DNA of 64,000 nt from Pseudonocardia alaniniphila (lineage in GTDB: Bacteria; Actinomycetota; Actinomycetes; Mycobacteriales; Pseudonocardiaceae): contig NZ_JAKXMK010000013.1 in NCBI RefSeq assembly GCF_022524485.1, positions 148,628-212,627 on the forward strand, given 5' to 3'. The notes under the pieces are model-generated. The model was given only the letters and a program-made list of their open reading frames with translations, was not told the origin of the DNA and searched no databases. Shown piece after piece: positions 8,003 to 16,320 of the stretch (positions are counted from its first letter, which is position 1; every line of letters starts with the position of its first letter). Made by a program: the position numbers and the translations under genes.

Positions 8003-8707
8003 TCATGAGACGTGAAGCCCGCACTCGATCTTGCCCGTGCCCGCCCACCGGCCCGAGCGCTTGTCAGCGCCGGGCGCAGGCTTCGCCGTGCAGGGCGCGC
8101 ACCCGATCGACGGGTAGCCCTCCGCGACGAGCGGGTTCACGAGGATCCCGTGCTCGGCGATGTAGCCGTCCATCTCCTCATCGCTCCACGCGGCGATCGG
8201 GTTGACCTTCACCAGCCCGAACTTCTCGTCGTAGGTGACGAGCGGCGTGTTCGCCCTGGTCGGAGCCTCGATGCGGCGCACCCCCGTGACCCACGCGTCG
8301 TAGCTCGCGAGGGTGCGAGAGAGCGGAGCGACCTTACGCAGCGCGCAGCACTGGTTCGGGTCGCGCGCAAAGAGGTCCTTGCCGAGCAGCGAGTCCTGCT
8401 CCGCGACGGTGTGCTCCGGCGTGGCGTTCACGATCCGCACGTCGTAGGTGAGCTCGACGGCGTCGCGGGTGCCGATGGTCTCGGCGAAGTGGTAGCCGGT
8501 CTCCAGGAACAGCACGTCCACACCGGGCCGCGCGCGGGCGGCCAGGTCGACGAGCACCGCGTCCTGCATGTTCGACGCGACGATCAACCGCTCGCCGAAC
8601 GTCTCCGCGGCCCAGGCCAGCACCTGCTCGGCGGTCGCGTCCGGTCCGAGCTCGACCGCTCCCCGCTCCGCAAGACCACGAAGATCGGTTTCCGCCGCAA
8701 CACTCAT
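8003..8707 (-). CDS. cysH: APS reductase (assimilatory, 4Fe-4S type)
   Basis: Reduces adenylyl sulfate to sulfite using thioredoxin. The 234-residue protein has the PP-loop fold (IVASNMQDAVLVDL), the ETGYHFAET segment, and both halves of the iron-sulfur motif, QCCALRKV and GCAPCTA. This CC...CxxC pair marks APS reductases and is absent from PAPS reductases. The enzyme therefore acts on the CysDN product directly, which agrees with the lack of an APS kinase here. It overlaps the upstream zinc-ribbon gene by 4 bp, and its GGAGG lies inside that gene. Confidence 0.93.
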   Translation of the reverse strand: MSVAAETDLRGLAERGAVELGPDATAEQVLAWAAETFGERLIVASNMQDAVLVDLAARARPGVDVLFLETGYHFAETIGTRDAVELTYDVRIVNATPEHTVAEQDSLLGKDLFARDPNQCCALRKVAPLSRTLASYDAWVTGVRRIEAPTRANTPLVTYDEKFGLVKVNPIAAWSDEEMDGYIAEHGILVNPLVAEGYPSIGCAPCTAKPAPGADKRSGRWAGTGKIECGLHVS

Positions 8708-8871
8708 CGCGAGACCTCCGGCACTCCGATTCCGACGAACTTCAGTGAGAACGTCCGCAGACAGGCCGCGCAGTACCAGGCGCCGTGGGGCACCCGCTCG
8801 GTCTGCTCTGCGGGTCGTAGGTCCTCCTCGCCGCAGTACGGGCAGTAGAAGGGGACCGCGCGCTCGCTCAT
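8704..8871 (-). CDS. Small zinc-ribbon protein in the sulfur operon (55 aa)
   Basis: The ATG at 8871 is preceded by a purine-rich GGGGG stretch. The 55-residue protein contains two CxxC pairs, CPYCGEED and WYCAACLR, spaced about 24 residues apart: a typical rubredoxin-like zinc ribbon. It lies 28 bp after sulfite reductase and overlaps cysH by 4 bp (ATGA), so the three are co-translated. Small proteins of this type occupy the same position in other actinobacteria. A role as electron carrier or assembly factor for sulfite reductase or APS reductase is plausible but not shown. Confidence 0.75.
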   Translation of the reverse strand: MSERAVPFYCPYCGEEDLRPAEQTERVPHGAWYCAACLRTFSLKFVGIGVPEVSR

Positions 8872-8899
8872 GTCGCCCCCAGCTCGGTTATACCGGCGA

Positions 8900-10570
8900 T
8901 CATTTGAGGTCGTCCTCGTCGGCGCGTGTGACCCACTGCGCAAACCGCTCGCCGTCTTCGCGTTGGGCCACGAAACGCCTGACGATCCGCTCGACGTACT
9001 CGCCCAGCTCCGCGCTGGTGACCTTGAGGCCGCGCAGCTTGCGGCCGAAACCGGCGTCGAGACCGAGGCCACCGCCGAGGTGCACCTGGAAGCCCTCGAC
9101 CTGGTTGCCGCTCGCGTCGGTCACGAGCTGGCCCTTGAGGCCGATGTCGGCCACCTGCGTGCGGGCGCAGGCGTTCGGGCAGCCGTTGAGGTGGATCGAG
9201 ATCGGGACGTCCGGGCTGACGTCGGCCAGTCGCAGCTCCAGGTCCTCCACGAGCCGGATCGCCCGCTCCTTGGTCTCGACGATGGCGAGCTTGCAGAACT
9301 CGATCCCCGTGCAGGCCATGGTCGCGCGCCGCCACGGCGACGGCTCGGCCTGCAGGCCCAGGGTGGCGAGCTCCGCCACGAGAGCGGCGACGTTCTCGTC
9401 CGGCACGTCGAGCACGACGATCTTCTGCTGCGGGGTGAGCCGCACCCGCTGCGACCCGGCCGTCTCTGCGGCCTTGGCCAGCGCCACCAGAGTGGCGCCC
9501 GAGACGCGCCCCGAGGCGGGAGCCACGCCGATGTAGTTGCGGCCGTCGACCTGCTTGTGCACGCCGACGTGGTCGATCGGGCTCTCGGGGATGGCCGGCG
9601 CGGGGCCGTCCACCATCTTCTTCCCGAGGTACTCCTCCTCCAGCACGCGGCGGAACTCCGCCACGCCCCAGTCGGCGACGAGGAACTTGATCCGGGCGCG
9701 GGTGCGCAACCTGCGGTAGCCGTAGTCGCGGAACACCGAGACGATGCCGGCCCAGACGTCGGGAACCTCATCGAGCGGCACCCACGCCCCGAGTCGCTGG
9801 GCGATCTTCGGGTTCGTCGAGAGCCCACCCCCGACCCAGACGTCGAAGCCCGGGCCGTGTTCCGGGTGCTCGACGCCGATGAAGGAGACGTCGTTGACCT
9901 CGTGTGCCACGTCCTGCTGCCAGGAGATCGCGGTCTTGAACTTGCGCGGCAGGTTGGAGAACTCGGGGCTGCCGATGTAGCGCTCGATGATCGCGTCGAT
10001 CGCCGGACGCGGGTCGATCCGTTCGTCCGCGGCGATCCCGGCCACCGGCGAGCCGAGGATGACGCGGGGGGTGTCGCCGCACGCCTCGGTGGTGAGCAGC
10101 CCGAGGCCCTCCAGCTTGCTCCAGATCGCGGGCATGTCCTCGATCTGGATCCAGTGGTACTGGATGTTCTGCCGGTCGGTGACGTCCGCGGTGTTGCGCG
10201 CGTGGTCCTGCGAGATCTCGCCGACCGCCCGGAGCTGCTCGGTGGTGAGCGCCCCGCCGTCGATGCGCACGCGGAGCATGAAGTAGCGGTCGTCGAGCTC
10301 CTCGGGCTCCAGCACCGCGGTGCGGCCACCGTCGATCCCGGGCCGGCGCTGGGTGTAGAGGCCCCACCAGCGCATACGGCCACGCAGGTCGGCGGGATCG
10401 ATCGAGTCGAACCCGCCCTTGGCGTAGATGTTCTCGATGCGGGCGCGGACGTTCAGCCCGTCATCGTCCTTCTTCGTGCGCTCGTTGGGGTTGAGCGGCT
10501 CTCGGTAGCCCAGCTTCCACTGGCCTTCGCCGCGCTTGCGCTTGCCGGGAACGGACGTGGTGGGGGGCAA
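8900..10570 (-). CDS. sir: Ferredoxin-dependent sulfite reductase
   Basis: Six-electron reduction of sulfite to sulfide with siroheme and a 4Fe-4S cluster. The 556-residue protein has the two-fold nitrite/sulfite reductase repeat. Cluster and siroheme ligands are seen as ACTGIEFCKLA and HLNGCPNACAR, i.e. Cx5C...Cx3C. It matches mycobacterial SirA in length and location; nitrite reductase is the alternative, but cysH-cysD-cysN next door decides for sulfite. The start is TTG at 10570 with GGAGG 6 bases upstream. It is the first structural gene of the operon, 88 bp downstream of a cysteine leader peptide. Confidence 0.92.
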   Translation of the reverse strand: MPPTTSVPGKRKRGEGQWKLGYREPLNPNERTKKDDDGLNVRARIENIYAKGGFDSIDPADLRGRMRWWGLYTQRRPGIDGGRTAVLEPEELDDRYFMLRVRIDGGALTTEQLRAVGEISQDHARNTADVTDRQNIQYHWIQIEDMPAIWSKLEGLGLLTTEACGDTPRVILGSPVAGIAADERIDPRPAIDAIIERYIGSPEFSNLPRKFKTAISWQQDVAHEVNDVSFIGVEHPEHGPGFDVWVGGGLSTNPKIAQRLGAWVPLDEVPDVWAGIVSVFRDYGYRRLRTRARIKFLVADWGVAEFRRVLEEEYLGKKMVDGPAPAIPESPIDHVGVHKQVDGRNYIGVAPASGRVSGATLVALAKAAETAGSQRVRLTPQQKIVVLDVPDENVAALVAELATLGLQAEPSPWRRATMACTGIEFCKLAIVETKERAIRLVEDLELRLADVSPDVPISIHLNGCPNACARTQVADIGLKGQLVTDASGNQVEGFQVHLGGGLGLDAGFGRKLRGLKVTSAELGEYVERIVRRFVAQREDGERFAQWVTRADEDDLK

Positions 10571-10658
10571 GACGAGCCTCCGGATTGCGGCACAGGGCGG
10601 CCGCGGGCGTGCGCGACTGGCCTCTGCGCCGGCTGTGTGTGGTGGTCGGGGCGCGAGA

Positions 10659-10742
10659 TCAGCGCTGTCGACAGAGCGCGCTGCTCACCCGGTGCAGGTC
10701 CACGTGGCGCCGGGCCACGAGTCGCAGGGTCAGCGCGGTCAC
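10659..10742 (-). CDS. Cysteine leader peptide of the sulfite reductase operon (27 aa)
   Basis: A 27-codon frame from GTG at 10742 ends RRHVDLHRVSSALCRQR, an almost perfect match to the actinobacterial 'putative leader peptide' consensus. The single Cys codon is four codons before the stop. No ribosome-binding site precedes the GTG, which fits translation from the 5' end of a leaderless transcript, as described for cysteine attenuators in mycobacteria. It ends 88 bp before the TTG of sir. Ribosome stalling at the Cys codon under cysteine shortage is the expected way to raise expression of the operon; this is inferred from the family. Confidence 0.85.
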   Translation of the reverse strand: MTALTLRLVARRHVDLHRVSSALCRQR

Positions 10743-10873
10743 AACGAACAGCGTGCCACTTGTCCGGTCCGCGATCCATCGACGTCCGCATGCTGGGAGC
10801 GGGCTCACACGGTTTGCCGAACGGCCCCACCGCGTCACGCGCCCTGCGTACCGTCCCGCGCGTGGAGAGTGGA

Positions 10874-11476
10874 GTGATCGACCTGCGCAGGCTCAACGGA
10901 CGGTGGCTGCTGCTCGGGGCGCCGATCCTGTGGGCGCTGAGTGCGGTTGTCGTCGTCGCCGCGATCCGTGGCGACGTGGACGGAGGGCCGGTGGCCCGGG
11001 TGGTCGTCGGGGTGCTGGGAGGGTGCTTCGGGCTGCTCGCCCTTGTCGTGTCGCTGACGTTGCTCGACCTGCGACGGCCGCGCCGGCTGCTGATCGACCA
11101 CGAGGGAATCCGGCTCGACACCGGTCGGCGCACACCGGCGTTTCGCCTGGCGTGGACGGAGATCGGAGCGGTCTCCCTGCGCCTCTCCGACAGACGACGG
11201 AGAATCCACGCCCGGATCTACTACCGGTGGCTCGATCTACCGCCGAAGGCGACGCCGATCGTTGCGGCGCTCGAGCTCTACCCGGCCGATCAGGAGGCCG
11301 TGCGCCGGCACCCCGAGCTGCGCGGGGCATGGCGGCTGGGTCGCGAGCGGTGCTGGCTGCTCGTGATCATGGGCGGCGCGGGCGCTCCACCACCGGTCGG
11401 CGCGCTCGTGCAGCGGTGGCATCCGGAGCTCTGGCGGGGGGAGCACTCGGCGTCGCTGCTGGCGGATCCTCGATGA
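10874..11476 (+). CDS. Two-TM membrane protein with a PH-like cytoplasmic domain
   Basis: Start GTG 10874 is chosen for GGAG about 6 bases upstream; another GTG lies at 10862. The 200-residue protein has a short basic N-terminus and two membrane segments near residues 10-32 and 40-64. These are followed by RRPRRLLIDHEGIRLDTG and a beta-rich region with the pattern of small bacterial PH domains (DUF3093/bPH-like). A final hydrophobic stretch CWLLVIMGG may be buried. Function is unknown. It is transcribed divergently from the sulfur operon, sharing a 130-bp upstream region with the leader. Confidence 0.65.
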   Translation: MIDLRRLNGRWLLLGAPILWALSAVVVVAAIRGDVDGGPVARVVVGVLGGCFGLLALVVSLTLLDLRRPRRLLIDHEGIRLDTGRRTPAFRLAWTEIGAVSLRLSDRRRRIHARIYYRWLDLPPKATPIVAALELYPADQEAVRRHPELRGAWRLGRERCWLLVIMGGAGAPPPVGALVQRWHPELWRGEHSASLLADPR

Positions 11477-11498
11477 GATCCGCACGTGCGTCTCGGCG

Positions 11499-12980
11499 TC
11501 AGGTCGCCTCGTCCGGAACGCGGTCGCGGCCACGGAGTTCGTTCACCCGCTCGGTCAGCCACCCCAGGCCCTGCCGGGCCGTCGCCTGAACCCGGCAGGC
11601 CGCGTCCCGTCCGTGCGCCACCGCGGCCCGGGTGATGACGGGCGGTGAGAGCAGCGCATCGGGGTGCACGAGCATGAAACCGGCGGCGGTCGCCGTCGCC
11701 TCCACCGTGGTGTCGAGTGGCGCGGCCGTCAGGACGAACCGGGTGAGCAGCCGAGCGATCCGCTCCTGCATGGTGTGGTGCAGCGGGATACCGACACGGA
11801 GCTCGTCCATGATCGTCGACATGCGCCAGGCCGCATCCACCACCAGGCGCTGGCGCTCGAAGAACCCGTGCGCGGGAGCGTCGAGGTCCGGCTGGGTGGC
11901 CAGGAACGACTCCAGGCACACGGCGTGCAGCGCCGCAGACGAGATGCCCTGGCCGTAGGTGGGGTTGAACGACGCCACCGCGTCGCCCACCGCCACGAGC
12001 CGCGCCGGAAACCGGTAGGCGGAGGCGAACTCCCGGCGGCGGCTGTCGCCCATGTGATAGAGCCGGATCGGGCCCAGCGGCTCGCCGGCTGCCGCGCGGG
12101 TGAACTGCTCCGGAAGATCGTCACGGATCTGTGCGCGGAAGTCGTCGATCGTGGTGGCGGGGCGGTCCTCGCCGTAGCCGGACAGCATCACGATGAACCG
12201 CTCGCCCTCGATCGGCCCGTAGACAGCGACGTTCGTCCGGCCGGGGAGGTCGCGCAGCAGGGTGATCGGCGGCTCGGGCGGTTGGTCGCTCGGTGCGAAG
12301 TACCCCGTGGCGTAGGTCAGCGCGATCGGCAGCCGGACGAGCTCAGGGCGCTCCCAACCGGCCTTCTCCAGCCACTCGCCCAGCCGGCTCGAACGCCCGG
12401 TCGCGTCGACGACCAGGTCCGCCTGCTCCACGCGCTCGACGCCGTCGACCTCGACGCGGACGCCGGTGACGGTCTCGCCCACGAGTTCCAGCCCGGTGGC
12501 CCGCCCGGTGAGGACGGTGACGGCGGGAAGCGCGAGCACCCGACGGCGGATCATCGCCTCCAGGAACGGGCGGCTGGCCGACATGATCCCTGGGTGGACG
12601 CTCCGGAGCCGCCGGTTGCGCCCGGTCAACGCCGGACGCAGATCCGCCGGAGGCGCCACGAAGGCGCCTTCCGCCACGCACGCGTCCGAGAACCCGGGGA
12701 ACCAGCGGTCGAGCTGCATGCGTCCCGCCGCCAGCAGCGCATGCACCTGCTGTCCGTGCGGCACGCCGTGGCGGGCCTCGGCACCCTGGCCGAGCTCGTC
12801 GCGCTCGACGATCACCACCTCGGCGGCCGCCCCGGAGAGTGCTCGCGCCGCGAGCAGTCCGGCGACGGAGCCGCCCATCACCACGACCCGCTTCAGCAGG
12901 GGCCGCTCCGGGGCGGGAGTCGTCGTCCCGACGAGGTCGGCGAACATGCGGGCCGGACTGAGCGGCCGGGAGATCGGCAT
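11499..12980 (-). CDS. FAD-dependent monooxygenase/geranylgeranyl-reductase-like flavoprotein
   Basis: A 493-residue flavoprotein. FAD binding is indicated by VVVMGGSVAGLLAARAL near residue 35, a ribose-binding glutamate in VIVERDEL, DLVVDATGRSSRL in the middle and the flavin-contacting VGDAVASFNPTYGQGISSA around residue 350. This is the order seen in geranylgeranyl reductases, tryptophan-halogenase relatives and aromatic hydroxylases. The halogenase WxWxIP motif is not evident. The ATG at 12980 fits the family length; ATG 12947 is possible. It stands alone, convergent with the PH-like gene and divergent from hemW (99 bp). Substrate unknown. Confidence 0.75.
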   Translation of the reverse strand: MPISRPLSPARMFADLVGTTTPAPERPLLKRVVVMGGSVAGLLAARALSGAAAEVVIVERDELGQGAEARHGVPHGQQVHALLAAGRMQLDRWFPGFSDACVAEGAFVAPPADLRPALTGRNRRLRSVHPGIMSASRPFLEAMIRRRVLALPAVTVLTGRATGLELVGETVTGVRVEVDGVERVEQADLVVDATGRSSRLGEWLEKAGWERPELVRLPIALTYATGYFAPSDQPPEPPITLLRDLPGRTNVAVYGPIEGERFIVMLSGYGEDRPATTIDDFRAQIRDDLPEQFTRAAAGEPLGPIRLYHMGDSRRREFASAYRFPARLVAVGDAVASFNPTYGQGISSAALHAVCLESFLATQPDLDAPAHGFFERQRLVVDAAWRMSTIMDELRVGIPLHHTMQERIARLLTRFVLTAAPLDTTVEATATAAGFMLVHPDALLSPPVITRAAVAHGRDAACRVQATARQGLGWLTERVNELRGRDRVPDEAT

Positions 12981-13079
12981 TCCTGCGGTCCTGTCCCGGG
13001 AGCGGCGCCCCGGGCAACCGGAGCTTGATCGGGACGTTAGGCCACGATCACCGGAGTCGTCGCGACCCGCTCGGGTGAT

Positions 13080-14336
13080 GTGATCGAGGACTCCGGGGCG
13101 AATGGAGCGAGCCGTGGGGAAGGGGACGGACCGGCGAACCCTGCGCCGTCCACCCGACTGGCAGACTGGGATGCCGTGCCCACTCGCTCGCCCTTCGGGG
13201 TCTACGTCCACGTGCCGTTCTGCGCGGCGCGCTGTGGGTATTGCGACTTCAACACCTACACACCGGTCGAGCTGGCGGGCTCGGGAGCGTCACCGGACGG
13301 CTGGCTCGACGCGGTCCGCCGCGAGCTCGATCTCGCTGTGCGCACCGTGGGGCCGCGGGCCGTCGACACGGTGTTCGTGGGCGGCGGCACCCCGTCGCTC
13401 CTGGGGGCGGATCGGCTCGGTGAGGTGCTCGACGCCGTCCGGGAGAGCTTCGGGCTCGCCCCGGGCGCCGAGGTGACCACCGAGTCCAACCCCGAGTCGA
13501 CGTCACCGGAGTTCTTCGCAGGCCTCGTCGAGGCCGGGTTCACGCGGGTGTCGCTGGGGATGCAGTCCGCCGCGCCGCACGTGCTGCGCGTGCTGGAGCG
13601 CCGGCACACCCCGGGCCGGGCGGTAGCCGCCGCGCGAGAGGCCCGGGCTGCGGGGATCGTGCACGTCAACCTCGACCTCATCTACGCCACACCCGGCGAG
13701 ACCGACGACGACCTTCGTGCCTCGCTCGACGCGGTGCTCGATGCGGGAGTGGACCACGTGTCTGCCTACGCCCTGATCGTCGAGGACGGCACGGCGCTGG
13801 CTCGCCGCGTGGCGCGGGGAGAGTTGCCCGCCCCCGACGACGACGTGGCCGCAGCCCGCTACGAGCTGATCGACGAGCGCCTCGATGCAGCCGGACTGCG
13901 CTGGTACGAGGTATCGAACTGGGCCGCGTCCGGGCCGGCGGCCTGCCGGCACAACCTCGGGTACTGGCTCGACGGGGACTGGTGGGGGCTCGGGCCGGGC
14001 GCGCATTCGCACCTGTCCGGCGTCCGGTGGTGGAACGTGAAGCACCCGGCGCGGTACGCGTCGCTCCTGGCTGAGGGAGAGTCGCCGGAGGCCGGGCGCG
14101 AGGTGCTGACCGAGTCGGAACGCCACACCGAGCGCGTGATGCTGCGGCTACGCTTGGCGGCGGGCCTCCCGCTGGACCTCCTCGACGACCAGGGTCGTGC
14201 CGCCGCCGTTCGTGCGGCCGAGGACGGGCTGCTCGACCCCGCGGCGCTCCCCACCGGCCGCGCGGTGCTGACCCGGCGCGGCCGCCTCCTCGCCGACGGG
14301 GTGATCAACTCCCTCCTGGCAGGAGCCCCCGTGTGA
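13080..14336 (+). CDS. hemW: HemW, radical SAM heme chaperone
   Basis: A 418-residue radical SAM protein. FCAARCGYCDFNTYT near residue 45 gives the Cx3Cx2C cluster motif followed by Phe/Asn, as in HemW; true oxygen-independent coproporphyrinogen oxidases (HemN) have an additional Cys here. GGGTPSLL and ESNPES motifs follow, and the C-terminal HemN_C domain is present. HemW binds heme and delivers it to client proteins. The start GTG 13080 leaves a 35-residue N-terminal extension common in actinobacteria; GTG 13176 would remove it. Position between the sulfur genes and hrcA matches mycobacteria. Confidence 0.9.
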   Translation: MIEDSGANGASRGEGDGPANPAPSTRLADWDAVPTRSPFGVYVHVPFCAARCGYCDFNTYTPVELAGSGASPDGWLDAVRRELDLAVRTVGPRAVDTVFVGGGTPSLLGADRLGEVLDAVRESFGLAPGAEVTTESNPESTSPEFFAGLVEAGFTRVSLGMQSAAPHVLRVLERRHTPGRAVAAAREARAAGIVHVNLDLIYATPGETDDDLRASLDAVLDAGVDHVSAYALIVEDGTALARRVARGELPAPDDDVAAARYELIDERLDAAGLRWYEVSNWAASGPAACRHNLGYWLDGDWWGLGPGAHSHLSGVRWWNVKHPARYASLLAEGESPEAGREVLTESERHTERVMLRLRLAAGLPLDLLDDQGRAAAVRAAEDGLLDPAALPTGRAVLTRRGRLLADGVINSLLAGAPV

Positions 14337-14567
14337 CACCCCCCGCGAGGCACCCCTTCCCTGAGCGCGAGTCGCCCGGTCCGCGCGGGCAGGCCGCCCC
14401 GCTCGGGAGCATGCAGCTGTGAGCCCGGACGTGGCCGGGGGATCCGGCTCCTCCCGTGCGATGGGCAACTTGCGGGGCCGGCGCGGGTCGCCTGGATTCT
14501 GCGGAGTTACCCCTGGTCGTAAACGTGTGGTTGTGGGGCCTGGTGTGCGCGGGTGGGTGGCTCACCG

Positions 14568-15374
14568 ATGAGTCCGCGGCGGCGGTTGTTGGTTGCGCTG
14601 GTCGGGGTGCTCGTCGTCGCACTCGTCGTGGTGGTCGGGATCCGGTTGGTCGGGCGTGGTGGCGCCCCCGCCGGGCCTGCTGCGGCGCCACTGCCACCCC
14701 AGGACAGGCCCGGCCCCGTGCTGCTCGTTCCCGGCTACGGCGGTTCTCGCGACAGCCTGCTCACCCTCGCCCGGCGGATCGAGGCGACCGGCCGTACCGC
14801 CGAGGTGCTGACGTTGCCGGGCAACGGCACGGGGGATCTGTCCGCGCAGGTCGACCTGCTCGACGGGGCCGTGGGGAACGCGCTCGCGGCGGGGGCGCCG
14901 TCGGTGGACGTGATCGGATACTCGGCGGGCGGGGTGGTCGCCGGGCTGTGGGTCGCGCGCGACCGCGGCGCTACCAAAGCCCGTCGGGTGATCACGCTGG
15001 GCTCGCCCCTCGCCGGCACGACGCTGGCGGCGGCCGCAGCGGCGAGCGCGCCGGACGCCTGCCCGGCCGCGTGCCGCGAATTGGCCCCGGACAGCGCCGA
15101 CCTCGTGGAGCTGGCGAACGCGAAGGTCGGGACGGCGCTGCCGTGGCTCTCGATCTGGACCACCGACGACCAGGTGGTCACCCCGCCGGACTCGGCGCGA
15201 CTCGACGGCGCGGTGAACGTGCCGCTGCAGTCGATCTGCCCCGGCGCCGCGGTGAGCCACAGCGGACTGCCGACGGATGCCGCCGTCACGGGCCTCGTGC
15301 TGGAGGGGATCTCGCCGGCCGCCCTCCCGACGGGCGGGGACTGCGCAGCTCTGCGGGCCGCAGGCGCGGGCTGA
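14568..15374 (+). CDS. Secreted or membrane-anchored lipase-like alpha/beta hydrolase
   Basis: A 268-residue class-2 lipase/esterase-like protein. An Arg-rich N-terminus (MSPRRR) and a long hydrophobic stretch to about residue 27 form a signal peptide or anchor. Then come VLLVPGYGGSRDSLL (oxyanion region) and the nucleophile elbow VIGYSAGGVVAGLW (Ser near 120). A catalytic Asp in IWTTDDQVVTP and His in AVSHSGLPTD complete the triad. Cys residues in DACPAACRE suggest an extracytoplasmic disulfide. The 231 bp upstream, after hemW, contain no gene that I can support. Confidence 0.78.
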   Translation: MSPRRRLLVALVGVLVVALVVVVGIRLVGRGGAPAGPAAAPLPPQDRPGPVLLVPGYGGSRDSLLTLARRIEATGRTAEVLTLPGNGTGDLSAQVDLLDGAVGNALAAGAPSVDVIGYSAGGVVAGLWVARDRGATKARRVITLGSPLAGTTLAAAAAASAPDACPAACRELAPDSADLVELANAKVGTALPWLSIWTTDDQVVTPPDSARLDGAVNVPLQSICPGAAVSHSGLPTDAAVTGLVLEGISPAALPTGGDCAALRAAGAG

Positions 15375-15398
15375 CGGCCGCGCCAGACGCCGATCGCC

Positions 15399-15460
15399 GC
15401 GACATGGACACCTGACGTGGAACGAACCCGGCGCGCAACAGCGACATGTGACCATGTCGC
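15399..15460. promoter_or_regulatory. Candidate operator: three GCGACATG half-sites
   Basis: GCGACATG occurs at 15399-15406 and 15441-15448, and its reverse complement CATGTCGC at 15453-15460. The last two form a perfect 8-bp palindrome around TGAC. The cluster lies 120-185 bp upstream of the DUF2306 gene and just after the lipase stop codon. It may be an operator or a weak terminator; no cognate regulator is adjacent. Confidence 0.35.
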
Positions 15461-15582
15461 GCCCGGGCGGGGTTGTCGGCGGTGGGGTGTTCCCCACCAC
15501 CGGACGGTGGCGCACCGGCGTGTCGGCGAGCCACTGTGAGCGGAGGGTGAACGCACTGCTCCCGAGCTCGGAGGTTCCCCCG

Positions 15583-16302
15583 GTGTCCGCCACATCCACC
15601 GTCCGCAGATTCCGGACGCTCGCCGTCCCGCTGGCCGTGCTGACCGTCGTGTTCCTCGTGATCTCGCTGCCGCCCTACCTCGGGCTCGATCCCGCGAAGG
15701 CCCGCCTGCCCGTCCCCGAGGACGTGCCGTGGTTCTACCCCGCGCTCGTGGCGCACATCGGGTTCGGCTCGATCGCGCTGCTGACGGCGGCGCTGCAGGT
15801 GTGGCCGTGGCTGCGACGGACCCATCCCGCCGTGCACCGCTGGAGCGGCCGGATCTACCTCGGGCTCGGCGTCATCCCGGGCGGGGTTGCCGTGCTGGCG
15901 GTCGCACCGTTCGGGCAGACGGGCGGGCCGACCGGCCAGGTCGCGAACACGATGCTGGCGCTGCTCTGGCTGGCCACGGCGGTGGCGGGCTACAGGGCTG
16001 CCCGCGCCCGGCGGTTCGGCGAGCACCGCGAGTGGATGGTGCGCAACGTGGCCCTGACGTTCTCCATCGTCGCGAACCGGCCGTGGAGCATGCTCTGCAT
16101 CGCCGTGTTCGCCCCCGAGGTGATGGGCACCGGCCCGGTCGATCCGGCAGTACTCGCCCAGGCCGCCGGCGTGTCGATGTGGCTGAGCTGGGTGGTGAAC
16201 CTGCTCGTCGCCGAGTACTGGCTGCATCGCACCCGCACGCGGCGGGGCGTTCGGGGCGGCCCCACGGCCAAGCACCGGCAGCCGGTGCCTGCCACGTCCT
16301 GA
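15583..16302 (+). CDS. DUF2306 family membrane protein
   Basis: A polytopic membrane protein of 239 residues. Start GTG 15583 has GGAGG 8 bases upstream. Predicted membrane segments begin VPLAVLTVVFLVISLPPYL; at least six follow. The DUF2306 hallmarks are present: HPAVHRWSGRIYLGLGVIPG and EHREWMVRNVALTFSIVANR, in which His and Arg/Glu could form a heme- or quinone-like site. Function is unknown. It ends 18 bp before a convergent methyltransferase gene. Confidence 0.8.
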   Translation: MSATSTVRRFRTLAVPLAVLTVVFLVISLPPYLGLDPAKARLPVPEDVPWFYPALVAHIGFGSIALLTAALQVWPWLRRTHPAVHRWSGRIYLGLGVIPGGVAVLAVAPFGQTGGPTGQVANTMLALLWLATAVAGYRAARARRFGEHREWMVRNVALTFSIVANRPWSMLCIAVFAPEVMGTGPVDPAVLAQAAGVSMWLSWVVNLLVAEYWLHRTRTRRGVRGGPTAKHRQPVPATS

Positions 16303-16320
16303 TCGAGTCCCGATGCGGAG

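Noticed and set aside
8870..10860. Very long plus-strand open frame opposite sulfite reductase
   Set aside because: It is the antisense shadow of a real, well-conserved gene; the high GC content keeps stop codons rare. Only its last 200 codons (10874-11476) look coding.
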